Notes under the pieces: generated by a model
Database searches by the model: none
The model's input: only the letters and a program-made list of their open reading frames with translations
What the model was told of the DNA's origin: nothing
NCBI GenBank assembly: GCA_027605045.1
Contig: JAQFWX010000077.1
Location: 1 to 64,000, forward strand
Direction of reading: 5' to 3'
Source: Phallus indusiatus
Lineage: Eukaryota > Basidiomycota > Agaricomycetes > Phallales > Phallaceae
Length of the DNA: 64,000 nucleotides
Translations under genes and position numbers: made by a program
Shown here: in pieces, positions 51,441 to 62,224 of the stretch
How the letters are laid out: each line of letters opens with the position of its first letter
Position numbering within the stretch: the first letter of the stretch is position 1

Positions 51441-52454
51441 TCAATTTACTAGGAAGATTTCTGAGGTAGCCAGTTCCAAGATATCAGCTTTGAGAACTTG
51501 AACGGTGGGTATATGCATAAGGGGAGCACGTTCAGATTCACCACCAAACGGTGGACATGCCCAAAGGTGTAGGGAATGTCGTTGGATATTGTATTGGTAT
51601 CGCGTGTATATACAGGTATCAACGTTATTCCCAATTAAAGTTGAATTTAAAATAATATCCGGTCTGTCTGAGAAATTTTGAAGGCGGAACGTTGGACGAG
51701 TCAGACCTGGGGGACTCGGACAGCGCAGGGGGGGACTATGCAGAAGCATGAGTATACAAATTTATTGGCATAATAGAATATCGAAGTCCATATTCACCTT
51801 GGGTATATGCGCTGTCCGCCTTCTCCTACACCCGACGAAGTGGAGACTCGCGGCCTTTCCAAGGGTCAGGGTCCGGCTCCGCGAACTCCCAGGGGTTGAA
51901 GAAGGTTCCAGATTCGAACGGCCCAAGTGGATCAGGGGTCGAATTCTGGACCGTAGTCGGCCCGCGGGTCAATTGGCCTGCCCGGTTCTTCTTCATACCC
52001 GAAAACGTCCAACTCGTCTCTTGAGTACCTAGCAGCCATATAAAATAATGCGCTGTCCTCCTTCTCCTACACCCGACGAAGACGATGCAAGCGAGGAGAC
52101 TCGCGGCCTTTCCAAGGATCGGGGTCCGGCTCCGCGAACTCCCAGGGTTGAAGAGGGTTGACATGCCCAATGGTGTAGGGAATGCCGTTTAATACTTGTA
52201 TGGTATCGCATGTATATACAGGATAAACGTCATTCCCAATCACAAATTCTATAATAGTGACAAATGTAATCGGTGCATTCATCAGGAAGCGTAGGTCAAC
52301 ATACATGATTCTTCTAGATCCGACGATGACGGCGGAGACGAGAAAACTCGCGGCGTACGTTGGCGTTCTTCCAAGGGTCGATTTCTCGTATATAAGGTTC
52401 TTCCTCATAATTCCCCATAATCTCCATCTCTTGACTTCGGTACCTAACAGCCAT
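51441..52454 (-). repeat. Three-unit degenerate coding-like repeat
   Basis: On the minus strand, related units follow each other. Two begin with an ATG in the same context (52454 and 52039): MAVRYRSQEMEIMGNYEEEP and MAARYSRDELDVFGYEEEPG. A block encoding NPWEFAEPDPDPWKGRES occurs near 51830-51905 and again near 52080-52150. A block encoding IGNDVYPVYT... or IGNNVDTCIYT... occurs near 52175-52250 and 51555-51640. The first unit ends in a clean C-terminus (HIPTVQVLKADILELATSEI, stop near 51441). Frames shift inside units, so none is an intact gene as read. I do not recognise the protein. Confidence 0.6.
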
Positions 52455-52895
52455 ATAGAATATCATTTATATTGAAGAAGAGAAAACCAACCTGAACAGT
52501 TTCTTGACGGAGTCAATGAGCCTCCCGGCACTTCACTAGCTTCACTCCTGTCCCTCTGACTTGGGGCCTCATCGATATCTGCAGAGAATTAGTAGTCAAA
52601 TACGATAGGACACTAAAGATGGCGCGTAAAAAGGCTTACCTTGATATATTATTGTTATTAATGAATGGAAATAATTGGAATAAACATAATTTACGGGAAA
52701 AGTGGAGGTGGGGAGCAAGGGAGGCAAGAAGTAACCGCCCAGACCACAAAGGCTTTAAGCTAAGCGCTAAGCGCTAAGGACGCAAATGGCACAGTTAATA
52801 TTAAACGACGTAACGTGTTATTTCAAGTTGAACCTTGTCCATCAACCACTTTGAACAATCAATCCACTCGCTGATGAAGGGCTTGGTGGGTTGAT

Positions 52896-52978
52896 TAAAC
52901 TACTCTGCTCTTGTAGTTGTAAAAGGTGTTTGTTCATCCGCTGAAAATATCAAAGTTTCAAGTAATAGCATAAAAACA
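52896..52978 (+). repeat. Duplicated fragment of the RVB1 3' flank
   Basis: TAGTTGTAAAAGGTG, GAAAATATCAAAGTTT-like and AGCATAAAAA strings here match, in order and orientation, the sequence immediately downstream of RVB1 (about 51330-51435), with a shorter middle. This is the first of three gene-derived fragments in a row. Confidence 0.65.
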
Positions 52979-53062
52979 GAATTCACAAAGATCTGTCGTG
53001 TCAAGAGTCAAGATTGACTACCCTTTTTCAAATCTCGTTGATTAGATTCAGGAATCACTCAG

Positions 53063-53155
53063 CTCAGGACTCTCTTCTTGCTACGCCTGATTATTCGAAC
53101 CGAATCGTTCATTCGCGTACCGCGAAGTCGATAGTCGGCCATTAGCCACTTTACA
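53063..53155 (+). pseudogene. Decayed fragment of INO1 exon 3 with its intron boundary
   Basis: CTCAGGACTCTCTTCTTGC is identical to the end of INO1 intron 2 and the start of exon 3. CGCGAAGTCGA and CACTTTAC follow in the order of INO1, with deletions. Because the intron acceptor is included, this was copied from genomic DNA, not from mRNA. Confidence 0.75.
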
Positions 53156-53269
53156 GAAGAACAGTCAGCTTTAAAGGGAGGTGTCCCTTAACAAGGCGGC
53201 GGCGCAGCGCTGAGATATTGCGAAACTTTCGCGGATCCCTTGCAGAGGCTAGGTGGCATGATGATATCT

Positions 53270-54993
53270 GGGGAACCTATCAAGAGATCAAAAAAACTAC
53301 GCAAAATAACTTGGTTGCCTTTGGGAGTGTAATGACTGCGTCAGACGTCCTCCATCCACTAGTACTTGAATTATGCGTACGGTTAGTGGGGTCCGCAGCG
53401 TGTCGTTATCACCTGACTTTCTCCAGCCAGATTGTACAGGTTTTGCGACGTAATATGACTCTCGAAACGGGTTGAGAGTTCGGAGATTTATACAATTTAT
53501 ACACAACAGGGACTTTTTCAGGATGGAGCGTGAATTGAGCCTGCGTGGTGGTATTGGCAGTAAAAGAAGATGGGTCTGCAAGGAGAGATCGAAATGACAA
53601 ACCGTCGCTCTCACGAGTTAGTGTTGTAGCCAAGTTATCAAGACAACGGGAACTTTTGACAGATTGGCAGACACCATTTAGTGAGATACTAAAAGGTATG
53701 GTCTTTTTCCGAGTCACACCTTTTGATCATGTGTATACTTGCGATACCTTTAGCAAAACCGTTCATTGATGCGCAAAAGAACGTCGCAGACCTCTCAAAG
53801 TTTCGAATTCTATTTTGATACACTTTCCACAATAATTTACAATACCCACTCGCACTTGCAACGTAATATAACCCGAGATACCCAATCTTTTTCCGGACTG
53901 GCACCTTTGACGCAGGACTTGGAGGCAGGAACAGTCGATGGCCCTGCAGTAGCTCCGCTTCTAGTAAATGTCCCAATAGCCGACATCAGGCACCACCGGG
54001 CATAGCTAGCCCGACTAATGATACCTACTGGCTAAGTCATGTACCAACCTAAATATAGTCGTAACCGGTAGTTACCGATGCATAATAATAGAGCGTATTG
54101 TAGCCTCGAGACCAGGCTGTGACAGCGTGACTCCCCGGCTCCTTTTGGAAGGTGGTGGGCGTCGCTAGGGGAGATTCGACGCTGTCACAGCCTGGTCTCG
54201 AGGCTAAGCGTATTGGGCAAGACCAGTAATTGCCATTAGTTTTTAATGGATCTCAATGGATTTCTACTCTGTAAATCGAATTTAAGTTTGAAGACAAGCC
54301 CCTTCTTGCCCTATTCTTTCAAAGTCGAATTAGAAGGCTTCCCCCCTACTGTATACTCGGATTTCTGTGGTGGTGTTATAATAATTAACTGACACCTCTC
54401 CACGCGTTCGCATATGGGGAGTACATACATACAGCACGCATAAAATTTTTATTTGCAGCCATCTAATAGGCTAATTTACATCCAGGAGTTACAAAATTCA
54501 TTACCTCTCAGGGTTTTTTCCTCTCCTTCTTCACCATATCACTACATTTACGAATAATCATCAGACTTAGTACTGATTGCTAGCATCCAATGGACTCCAC
54601 TGAATTGGACTGGCCGCACGAGACCGTGCTACTGACAGCGAATTGATTCCACCAATTCCCTTTAGCGCCCATTAATGGATACCAATGGACAGTGGGACGT
54701 TCACCGGAAGCCATCGTACTCTGGCCCTGTAACCCTGTGAACTGAGCGGAATAAGAGATGAGTATTGCTCGTCTAATTTTGCATGAGCTGAGGAGGCAGA
54801 TTCAAAGCGGAGAGCATCTAGTCACGGTAATTGTGCCGAAACCTTTTAGATATGCTCTTGTTATTTTACCTTAGAGACATAGGACATTGATACTCGAGCG
54901 ACAATGGCTAATTATCGGCTTCACCAAAAGTTATGGGATAAAGGATTTCATCAAAATCAACACCAAGATATTCCTCTCGATTTCAAAGAGTGA
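53270..54993 (+). pseudogene. Broken copy of REX4, interrupted by an insertion
   Basis: AAAAAACTACGCAAAATA at 53290 matches REX4 at about 3578, and similarity continues through the Exo I region and the linker (TGACAGATTGGCAGACACC vs REX4 TGATTGGCGGACAC, and AAAGGTATGGTCTTT in both) to about 53950. It resumes at about 54777 with CATGAGCTGAGGAGGCAGAT (REX4 CATGAGTTAGGGATGCAGAT), the Exo III exon (CGACAATGGCTAATTATCGG) and GTTATGGGATAAAGGATTTC. The Exo I catalytic DCEMVG is lost, frames are broken, and intron sequence is represented, so it is a DNA-level pseudogene. The intervening block of about 800 bp holds a hairpin element. Confidence 0.85.
54101..54206. mobile_element. 106-bp hairpin element with 28-bp terminal inverted repeats
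   Basis: The left arm 54101-54128 (TAGCCTCGAGACCAGGCTGT...) and right arm 54179-54206 are exact reverse complements over 28 bp, around a 50-nt loop that itself contains CTCCCC/GGGGAG. The string AGCGTATTG lies directly on both outer sides (54092-54100 and 54207-54215), as a 9-bp target-site duplication would. There is no coding capacity. It is best read as a very short MITE; a 9-bp duplication would suit Mutator-like mobilisation, but superfamily is not certain. Confidence 0.8.
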
Positions 54994-55212
54994 TGATCGA
55001 TGAATGTCCAGACCGGAGATGATGATTAGGAGACAACTCCTGGTTCCTGATGAACGCCGATCATGTGAGAGCACAACACTTTCAACTTCCCATCACAATC
55101 ATATGCATGCCTCTATGACCCACCGTGCGGTCGAGTAGTACTCCGTATCCGTATCATATGTCAAATATGGTGCTGCATGCCTTTTATCAAAGTGATCTTA
55201 GTTGGGCCAAAA

Positions 55213-55280
55213 TTATCCAGCCTTCCTAGCCGTTCTCAGAGTCTCCAGAAGCACTGGGAACGGCTAGGAAGGCTGGATAA
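55213..55280. repeat. 68-bp perfect inverted repeat
   Basis: Left arm 55213-55235 (TTATCCAGCCTTCCTAGCCG...) and right arm 55258-55280 are exact reverse complements over 23 bp with a 22-nt loop. No flanking target-site duplication was found. It could be a small MITE or a transcribed hairpin. Confidence 0.8.
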
Positions 55281-55652
55281 CCTCACCCAGATTACTGATC
55301 TAGTAGCCGGGAGCGCAATCAATGCTATTAGGAGTTACATAAAACAGTGATTTTTCATCTTTAGAACCACTCTTGCACCTCATCTGAAATAATACCACTC
55401 ACTAAAATAATTATTTGTAGGTCCTTTTTTCCATTGTCGCATCATCCGTTACAACTCCCGACTGTTTCAAGCCGGTTTTCAGGGAATGAAGTTCAACACA
55501 CGTGGTGTTTTTCCTCATTAAATCATTGAAATTTCTTGTGTGTACAACATTCACCGCACGCAATTGTCTGTGAGTCCTTTCATCGCCGCTCACACTGGCA
55601 GTGCTCCCGCCAGTCTCTTTATGGCACATGATCTTCCAGTAAGCACTGTACT

Positions 55653-55772
55653 GCATCAATGATCTGGGTCTCGGCCCTGAAGCACTTACCCCCATCTTGA
55701 AACCTCCAGGGCGCTCTGGAAGTTTCAAGATGGGGGTATGTGCTTCAAAGCAGAAACTCAGATCATTGATGC
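55653..55772. repeat. 120-bp long hairpin (nested inverted repeat)
   Basis: Outer arms GCATCAATGATCTG (55653-55666) and CAGATCATTGATGC (55759-55772) are exact reverse complements. Inside, GAAGCACTTACCCCCATCTT... and ...AAGATGGGGGTATGTGCTTC form a 31-bp stem with two mismatches and a loop of a few nt. The foldback resembles a pre-miRNA-like hairpin or a palindromic MITE. No target-site duplication was seen. Confidence 0.8.
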
Positions 55773-56502
55773 TGGCTATAACTCACTGAACCTAACCTGA
55801 ATAAACATAATTAAGACTGAATCTTCAGCCGGCTTTTTCTGCTGTACTCCCGTAGATATGAAAGTTGATGGCAGATAAAATGCTATGATAAAAATAGGGG
55901 AGAAAATGATTCAGTTTGGTGCCATGTAATTTCAATCGGAATTTTACATGCCCCGACGGATCACGACGTGTTACGCTCATGCCTTACACAGCCTCTGTTT
56001 CACCTGTCAATATCTCAATACCTATATTAATATGGTGTATTCAAGGCTATTGCCAAAACGCTAATGTCACATTGCGACAGCTTCCTCTGAGAAGAATAGT
56101 ACAACGGCGCTATATAATTGCCAGTGTGGAAGTTTTCCTTGGCCTTCTTTGCTATTTTTGGGAATCGATGTCCATTCATCTCATTGTATATAAAGACTGT
56201 GTGTGTAAGTATAGTTGTAATCGCAGCGTCCAAGTGTACATTGGATTTTCCCAATCTAAGTTTTTTCAAGTCTCTGTCTCAATTTACTGTAAGTCTTTGT
56301 CTGTTTACCTCCGTATATGCTCATCTCTTGACTCCCCAGAGACCATCATCGTCCCTATCTTTTCCGTACTTCATTCCGTGTTACTGGACATACATATTCC
56401 ATTTTTAGTCGAATCGGTTTCAATTAATTTAACACCCGCGCCTTAACACACCTCTAGTATAGAAAAGACTACCGCAGTTGTGCGATAGAGGTTGAGCAGA
56501 TA

Positions 56503-57857
56503 ATGTCTTCCCAATCATCACGTTGGGTTCACATTCCAAACATTTTGGCTTCTTGGCCTTGGCCTCGAAAGATCAATCCCCATTATGCCACCTGCAAGGC
56601 TGAATCTTCGGCGTGGATCGAGTCCTTTGGTGCTTTTGATGAAGTCGCTCAAGAAAAGTTCAATAGATGTAATTTCAGTAGGTTGAAGTTTTGTATTATT
56701 TTCTCTCACCGTGAGTTGACTTTGACGGTCCCGAAAGGTCTTCTAGCCTCATTGACGTATCCATATCTTGACAAAGGTTTTGGTCAATTATTTCCTATTG
56801 AATTGTTTCTCACTGCTGCAGAGGGCTGTCGTATTGGCTGCGGTCTGATGAACCTTGTATTTTTAATTGACGAACATACAGACAAGGAAGCCCCTGAAGT
56901 GGTGCAAACTCGAGTAGACGCTGTCTTGGACGCAATCCGTAATCCACACCTTCCGAGGCCAACAGGCGAATGGATTGGGGGCGAGATAGCTCGTCAGTAC
57001 GTTGAACAGTCTCAATAAAATGTTATTCAATTAATTTTACTCTTTTTACTTGTACCATTGACAGATTTTGGGTAAATGCATTGCATAATGGAGTAACACC
57101 CATAGTGCAACGTCGCTTTATTGATAGTTTACAAACATACCTCGAAGGCGTAGTCGAAGAAGCCAAGGACAGGGCGTTAACAGGCTATCCTTGTCGCACG
57201 ATTGAAGGTTATTTCGAACTTCGTCGAAAAACTGTTGGAGTAAAACCTTCATACCTACCGACCGAGATGGATCTGGATATTCCAGAACATATTATGAGAC
57301 ATCCTGTCATCGAGAAACTGACAGATTTGTCTGCTGATATGATACTTGTCGGAAATGACTTGTTCTCATATAACAAAGAGTGAGTCTCGGTCATAAAGAC
57401 AGTATTGCTGACTCACAGCTTGAACTTAAACGTTTTTCATAGACAAGCTGACGGTGATCCTCATAACTTAATTACGGTCGCCACGCGCGAATTCAACACA
57501 GATGTTCAGAGTGCTATCGACTGGGCTGTGAACCACCACGAGTACCTTAAACATCAATTCCTAGATGAATGGCGCAATATCTCAACAGTCACACTTAGTT
57601 TACCGGAACAAGCTCGTGTGGACGTTGAGGCTTACTGTGAACGTTTGACTGCTTGGGTTCGAGGCCATTATTGCTGGTCCTTCGAGGTACGTGTTTCCAC
57701 GAATGATATGTATCGTCATCTTATCTGGGTTTGTTTATCGTAGTCCGAACGATATTTCGGCACATCCGGTCGGGAAATAATCGGTTCCAGCTCCTTTCAA
57801 GTTCCAAAGCTCCATTCAATACCTCTGATTCTCAATGATTGCAAGGGAGATGTTTGA
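56503..57857 (+). CDS. Sesquiterpene synthase (class I terpene cyclase)
   Basis: Cyclises farnesyl diphosphate; the product cannot be told from sequence. The start MSSQSSRWVHIPNILASWPW contains the W-P-W-R-N/K-P-like opening of fungal trichodiene/protoilludene-type enzymes. Splicing gives CNFS-LLASLTYPYLDK-EGCRIGCGLM. The aspartate-rich motif is FLIDEHTD. Downstream are RRFIDSLQTYLEGVVEEAKD, EGYFELRRKTVGVKPSYLP, the NSE/DTE motif NDLFSYNKEQADGD, and an RY near the end (SERYFGTSGREI), so both metal-binding motifs and the C-terminal RY pair are intact. Five exons end at 57857. No P450 or other tailoring gene lies beside it within this window. Confidence 0.93.
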
Positions 57858-59421
57858 TATTATTGGTTTTCTCCTAAGATACATAACTGTTTACATTTGG
57901 GGAACGGACTGCCTTTTCTGATTAGCAAATATGATATATGAATGTACTTCTGAATTTTATTTTTGGCATGTGGGTACTATGTACAAATCTACATGTGGGC
58001 ACGCCCTTGACATTCTTGTTAGTCGCCGTCTCATGGCTTTTGTCAAAACAAGGGTTAAAGAATGCATACATGCCGCCCATGGTGAAACCAGCCCTAGAAG
58101 CATTCTTGATGTCGTAAAAACGTCACTTTAATTTTATGGATCTTCTCGATTTCCATTGCCTAACCGTACACATACTTGCTTGGATGCAAAAAATAGACCA
58201 TCCCGTTACCAACTTAAAGCACTGATTCGACGCCAGTCTCCCTCCCGTGGTATTGTGTAGGTCTGATTAAATAACGTGTTGATACAATACGTAAGTTTGT
58301 TGTTGAAAAGCATTTCGCAGAAATTGAAGCAGCCAATAACCTGAGCTTTAATCTGTATTATAAACCGATTACAAGCCGTATCGAAGCCTTATGAATAATT
58401 CATACATAAACCCAAAAAGCTGGTTTAGTTTTTTTGAGAGTACTTTTCCTTTTAAGTAATATTCCTAAGAATACGCCAAAGGAGGATCTTTTCAACAACC
58501 TGGGAAATAAGATCCTACAGATCTGCGATATGACGTAGCGTGTCCGTACTTCTTGCGCCCGGGAGCAACAAGCCATGTTTGAATGGCAACACAGTATTTT
58601 TTGCTGTCACTGCCCGGGCTTGCGCTGGGGTACTTTCCTTTTAGAGGTAAAGGTCGTTCCAGCCTGTAACAACGCGTTCGAGATTTGATTATCAACATCA
58701 ATCGTCCCCGCTAATTTATTTGAGCGTTTGGAGTGCCAGTTGACCCTTGCCCGGAGTATTTTTCGAGGCAATTGGTGTGCGAGACATTAGCTTTAAACAT
58801 GGTGCGGGGAAGCGTAAGTAAGAGGCAAAGAATAACAGTTTGACTCGCATAACTGTGGGTTTTACACTACACGTCGAAGTAGCACGAAACTAGGTTTTCC
58901 CCGTTCACCTTAGTATCGACTCCAACGTTCCAGGGGCTTCGGGCATCGTTGAATTTAATATCATCAGCCCTTATTGGACACGAACAAATTTCCTCTTTTC
59001 CTAGTCGATATAGTCGCGACGGAAACACGAGGCGGAAAACCTCACCTAACAACAACTAGAGTAATATATGTTGTATATTACGAGACGGAATGCACTAAGA
59101 GGTTCAAGGCGAAGCCTTGAACGTCAGAAATATACAAATGAATAAATAAGGAAAATAGCGCACCTAAGAGGTTCAAGGCGAAGCCTTGAACTCTTAGCGA
59201 GCGCGTGACTAAGCTAAAAACTATCTACGCAAGCGCCCACACTTAGTGTCGCTGACTCTACGTTCGACATCACCTTTTAAACCAAGTAAGTGGCATTAAC
59301 CCTGCATTCAATACTCACGCTCCTTGTACACATAAAAAGGCCCCCCCACATTCGCGCTAATCTTGAGGCACCTCTCACCCATATTTTACCCCCCATCGCT
59401 TTTACATCTCCAAGCAACCAT
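57858..59421. other. Intergenic region with repeated short palindromes
   Basis: About 1.55 kb with no recognisable gene. The hairpin GTTCAAGGCGAAGCCTTGAA(C) occurs twice, near 59102-59122 and 59170-59190, each preceded by CTAAGAG. In the second copy the stem is extended by CTAAGAG/CTCTTAG. The frames at 57931-58131 and 58492-58701 look non-coding. Confidence 0.5.
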
Positions 59422-61328
59422 ATGACGGTTTACCCTGGACCATATGACTCCCCCCAGACCTTCCTCGAAGAGATTGGACTCTCGCCAAACTCAAACCCAC
59501 CCGACCAAGTGGCAACTTTCAAGTAAGTCACAGTTCTCTTCAATCGTTTGGTATGGCCTCATTGTATTTGAACCTCAGCGGTACCTTATCGATGAGTCGC
59601 GGTCAACTCACTTTACCCAGAGTCGAGTCCCACGGCTCAGATCACACAGCGTAGGTTTCAATTGTTTTCTCAAAGGGATCGCGCCCTGAAATAATTTTGT
59701 CCAGCGCCGGCCCATGCGAAAGCCGCACAGTGGCTTATTGGAATGAAGCTGCCTATTCTATACCTCTGAACTTGTGATTTGATTCCATCTTTTCCATCCT
59801 CCATATGACATCTGAAGCTATCTATTAGGGATGACACTGAGACGGGGTATTGTGATACGTCTCAAGCTGACTACCAAGATCAGTCCATGTACCACACAGA
59901 CTGGGGGTTGCAGACGTAAGACTTCCTTCTCGAATTTCAAACAAATCTATTATTTATTAACGCTATTGGTTCACAAGATATCTGTTTGCCAACTCCCAGA
60001 CCAATTCACCAGTTTATCACAACGACGCAAAAACGCGGAATTGCGACGTTTCTCAAGTCGTGGTGAGGGAAGTCGTCGAGGAGCCGGGCTTCATGTCCAC
60101 TTCTGAATCGTACGCAATGCGAGATTTTGACCCAGCCGCCTACCCCTACCAGATATCAGGAATATCGGAGGCTTTGGACCCAAACTCTCATACCAAAATT
60201 GCGGCCACAACGACCTCGGCTGATATTCCCTACGCGTCATATTCTTTCGCTCCAGACGTTTCTTATACCCTTTCTTCTTACAATCTATCCAACCAATCAC
60301 ATCCAACATCCTCGGCCGATGAGACTTCCCCATTCATCAGTCATGAGCAGTCGCCCGACATTCAATTGCGGGGAACTCATTCGTGTGATTATCGGTCGTC
60401 TTTCGCCTGTCCGATTTGCTCCCCGGATGTTTCAACTGCTGTTCAATTCGCCTTTTGCCCTACTCAGCATGAGCTCTTTATGCGAAGTGACCAATATGCA
60501 CCATCCATAAGCACACCCTTTGTTCCCTCACATGCCCCGGAGATCCCTTACGCCATACCCGAAACTGTCGTAGCACCCGCACTCTCTCACAGTTCAATAC
60601 CCAGCTCCTCATCATCCTCTCCATCCTCTCTATCATTGAATACCCCCGTTGACAGTATTCCACCACCCATGATACCTTCCCGAAGTTCTGTTCCTGCTAC
60701 CACACACCTCACTTCAAAAAGAAAACATTCTTCTCTTTCGCCCTCGCCCTCGTCTACACCGAACAAACGCGCCCGGACGTCGCAACTAACTATCATCCGG
60801 CCTCCTCCTCCCAATCCTGGTCCGAAAGGGGGTAGGAAACTACCCTATGGCCGTGCAAACGTCCGGTGTCGTGAATGGATCAACAAGCTCATTCCTGGCA
60901 GAAAGAAGTGCATACTATGCGAGAGAGAAGATAAAAAATACAAAATGCCGCGAAAGCAACCGAAGCTAGGACGGGACGATCGTTGCCTGGAGCACATTGT
61001 TTCAATGCACATCGTCCAGATAGTCAAAGATATGCATATATTCGATGCTGAAGCGTTGTCGCAAGCTCCCGAGCATCTGGTGAAAACGGAGGCTCAGTTC
61101 GCCTACGCCCGGCGTGAGATCAAGCATATGAAGTGCTCGATGTGCGATAAAGAAACATCCTTGGTTATTCGAGACGACGCTATTAGAGATCATCTCGCTA
61201 AAAGCCATAAGAAAGAGGAATCTGAAGAGGAGCTGAACCGCTTACTCCCTCTGATACCAAAGGCGACGGACTGGTATAGCTACCACGACATGTTCTTGTA
61301 TTATTACCCTGGTGAATGCCCCAAGTAG
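59422..61328 (+). CDS. Hypothetical protein with zinc-finger-like C-terminus
   Basis: The ATG 59422 opens MTVYPGPYDSPQTFLEEIGL, then VATFK, which can splice in phase to DDTETGYCDTSQADYQDQSM (59832 on). The long last exon (about 60000-61328) carries a serine/proline-rich region with a KRKHSSLSPSPSS patch, KGGRKLPYGRANVRCREWIN, a CILC...CLEHIVSMH cluster and CSMC...IRDHLAKSH. These two clusters look like degenerate C2H2 zinc fingers (C-x2-C and H-x3/4-H). The end is MFLYYYPGECPK. The join into the last exon was not resolved in phase. It may be a DNA-binding regulator; lying next to the terpene synthase does not prove a link. Confidence 0.65.
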
Positions 61329-62224
61329 TTAGCCTTTTATCCTGTAACCATTCTTGACGACAATGTTTAGGTAGCGTGTACAAAGCGATCGATGAAAAGA
61401 ACAGCGTTTGTCATGTGACGCGTGCGTGACAAATGACACACTCGTCTTACCATCTTGTTCAGACCTCAGGCCAATTAATGAGGGAGTTTTCTTATCACAG
61501 ACGTATCAATCAATTTCTCTCGTTGGTGAACTGCGTTTAGACCCTTTGGACATGAATGCCCGAATTAATTATGTAAGCACATCCGTCTTTGGTCATCCGT
61601 TCATGGCGAACGGCGTTTCGAAAATTGGGACCCTACAAATTTTTTCTTCGGATTTGGCTTCGAGGTGGCATGAGAATACGAGAATATCTCAACCTGTCGT
61701 GCGACTAACCGAGCATTCTCCGTCTGCAAGACTTCTGAACCATGGTACTATACTTCGTTTCCCATTTACAGAGAATTTGATATGTTTGTCATGAAGCACA
61801 AGATCTTGACTAGACCCTACCGCTGGGTTAAAAAAAGATAACAATCGATAAAACTTTGATCGCTGAGCTGATTTCTGCAAGGTTGAAAGCGGGCTTATCC
61901 GAGCGTGCCCTATGTTCTCGTATCAAATTGTCAATCTCAACAAAAGCAATTGAACAAATTTTTAGGTAAATCAACGCAGCGTTGACACCATCAATGAAAC
62001 GCAGCTTAAAACAAGTGAGACGATGCGCGAACCGAATTATTCGATATCAATCGGGTACTCGATACGTTTGTATGCATCAGTGTTAGTCACATCGCCACAT
62101 TATTCGTTGGCTGAATTTCGGTTTTCGAATGGCAAAGGGATATAAATAAACGTTACAATTAGCGAATTAGGGTATATCTCTACTATTACTACTGCTACTA
62201 CATATACGACAATCCAAATAATAA
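61329..62224. other. Convergent spacer
   Basis: About 900 bp between the zinc-finger-like gene and PLC 3' ends. The frame 61408-61794 (128 codons) has no motif and overlaps an opposite frame. A short ACTATTACTACTGCTACTAC microrepeat lies near 62185. Confidence 0.45.

Larger units (their letters stand above)
54994..56502. other. Gene-poor region upstream of the sesquiterpene synthase
   Basis: Apart from the two hairpins at 55213 and 55653, no gene was recognised. The open frame 55916-56446 (176 codons) is hydrophobic but overlaps open frames on the other strand and ends just before the terpene synthase start; it is probably promoter sequence. Confidence 0.45.

Noticed and set aside
51900..51960. 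tRNA-like strings (GATTCGAAC, GGTCGAATTC)
   Set aside because: No acceptor, D or anticodon stems can be formed around them; they belong to the three-unit repeat.
55916..56446. 176-codon hydrophobic ORF upstream of the terpene synthase
   Set aside because: It overlaps open frames in other registers, has no recognisable motif, does not start with ATG and ends within the likely promoter of the terpene synthase.
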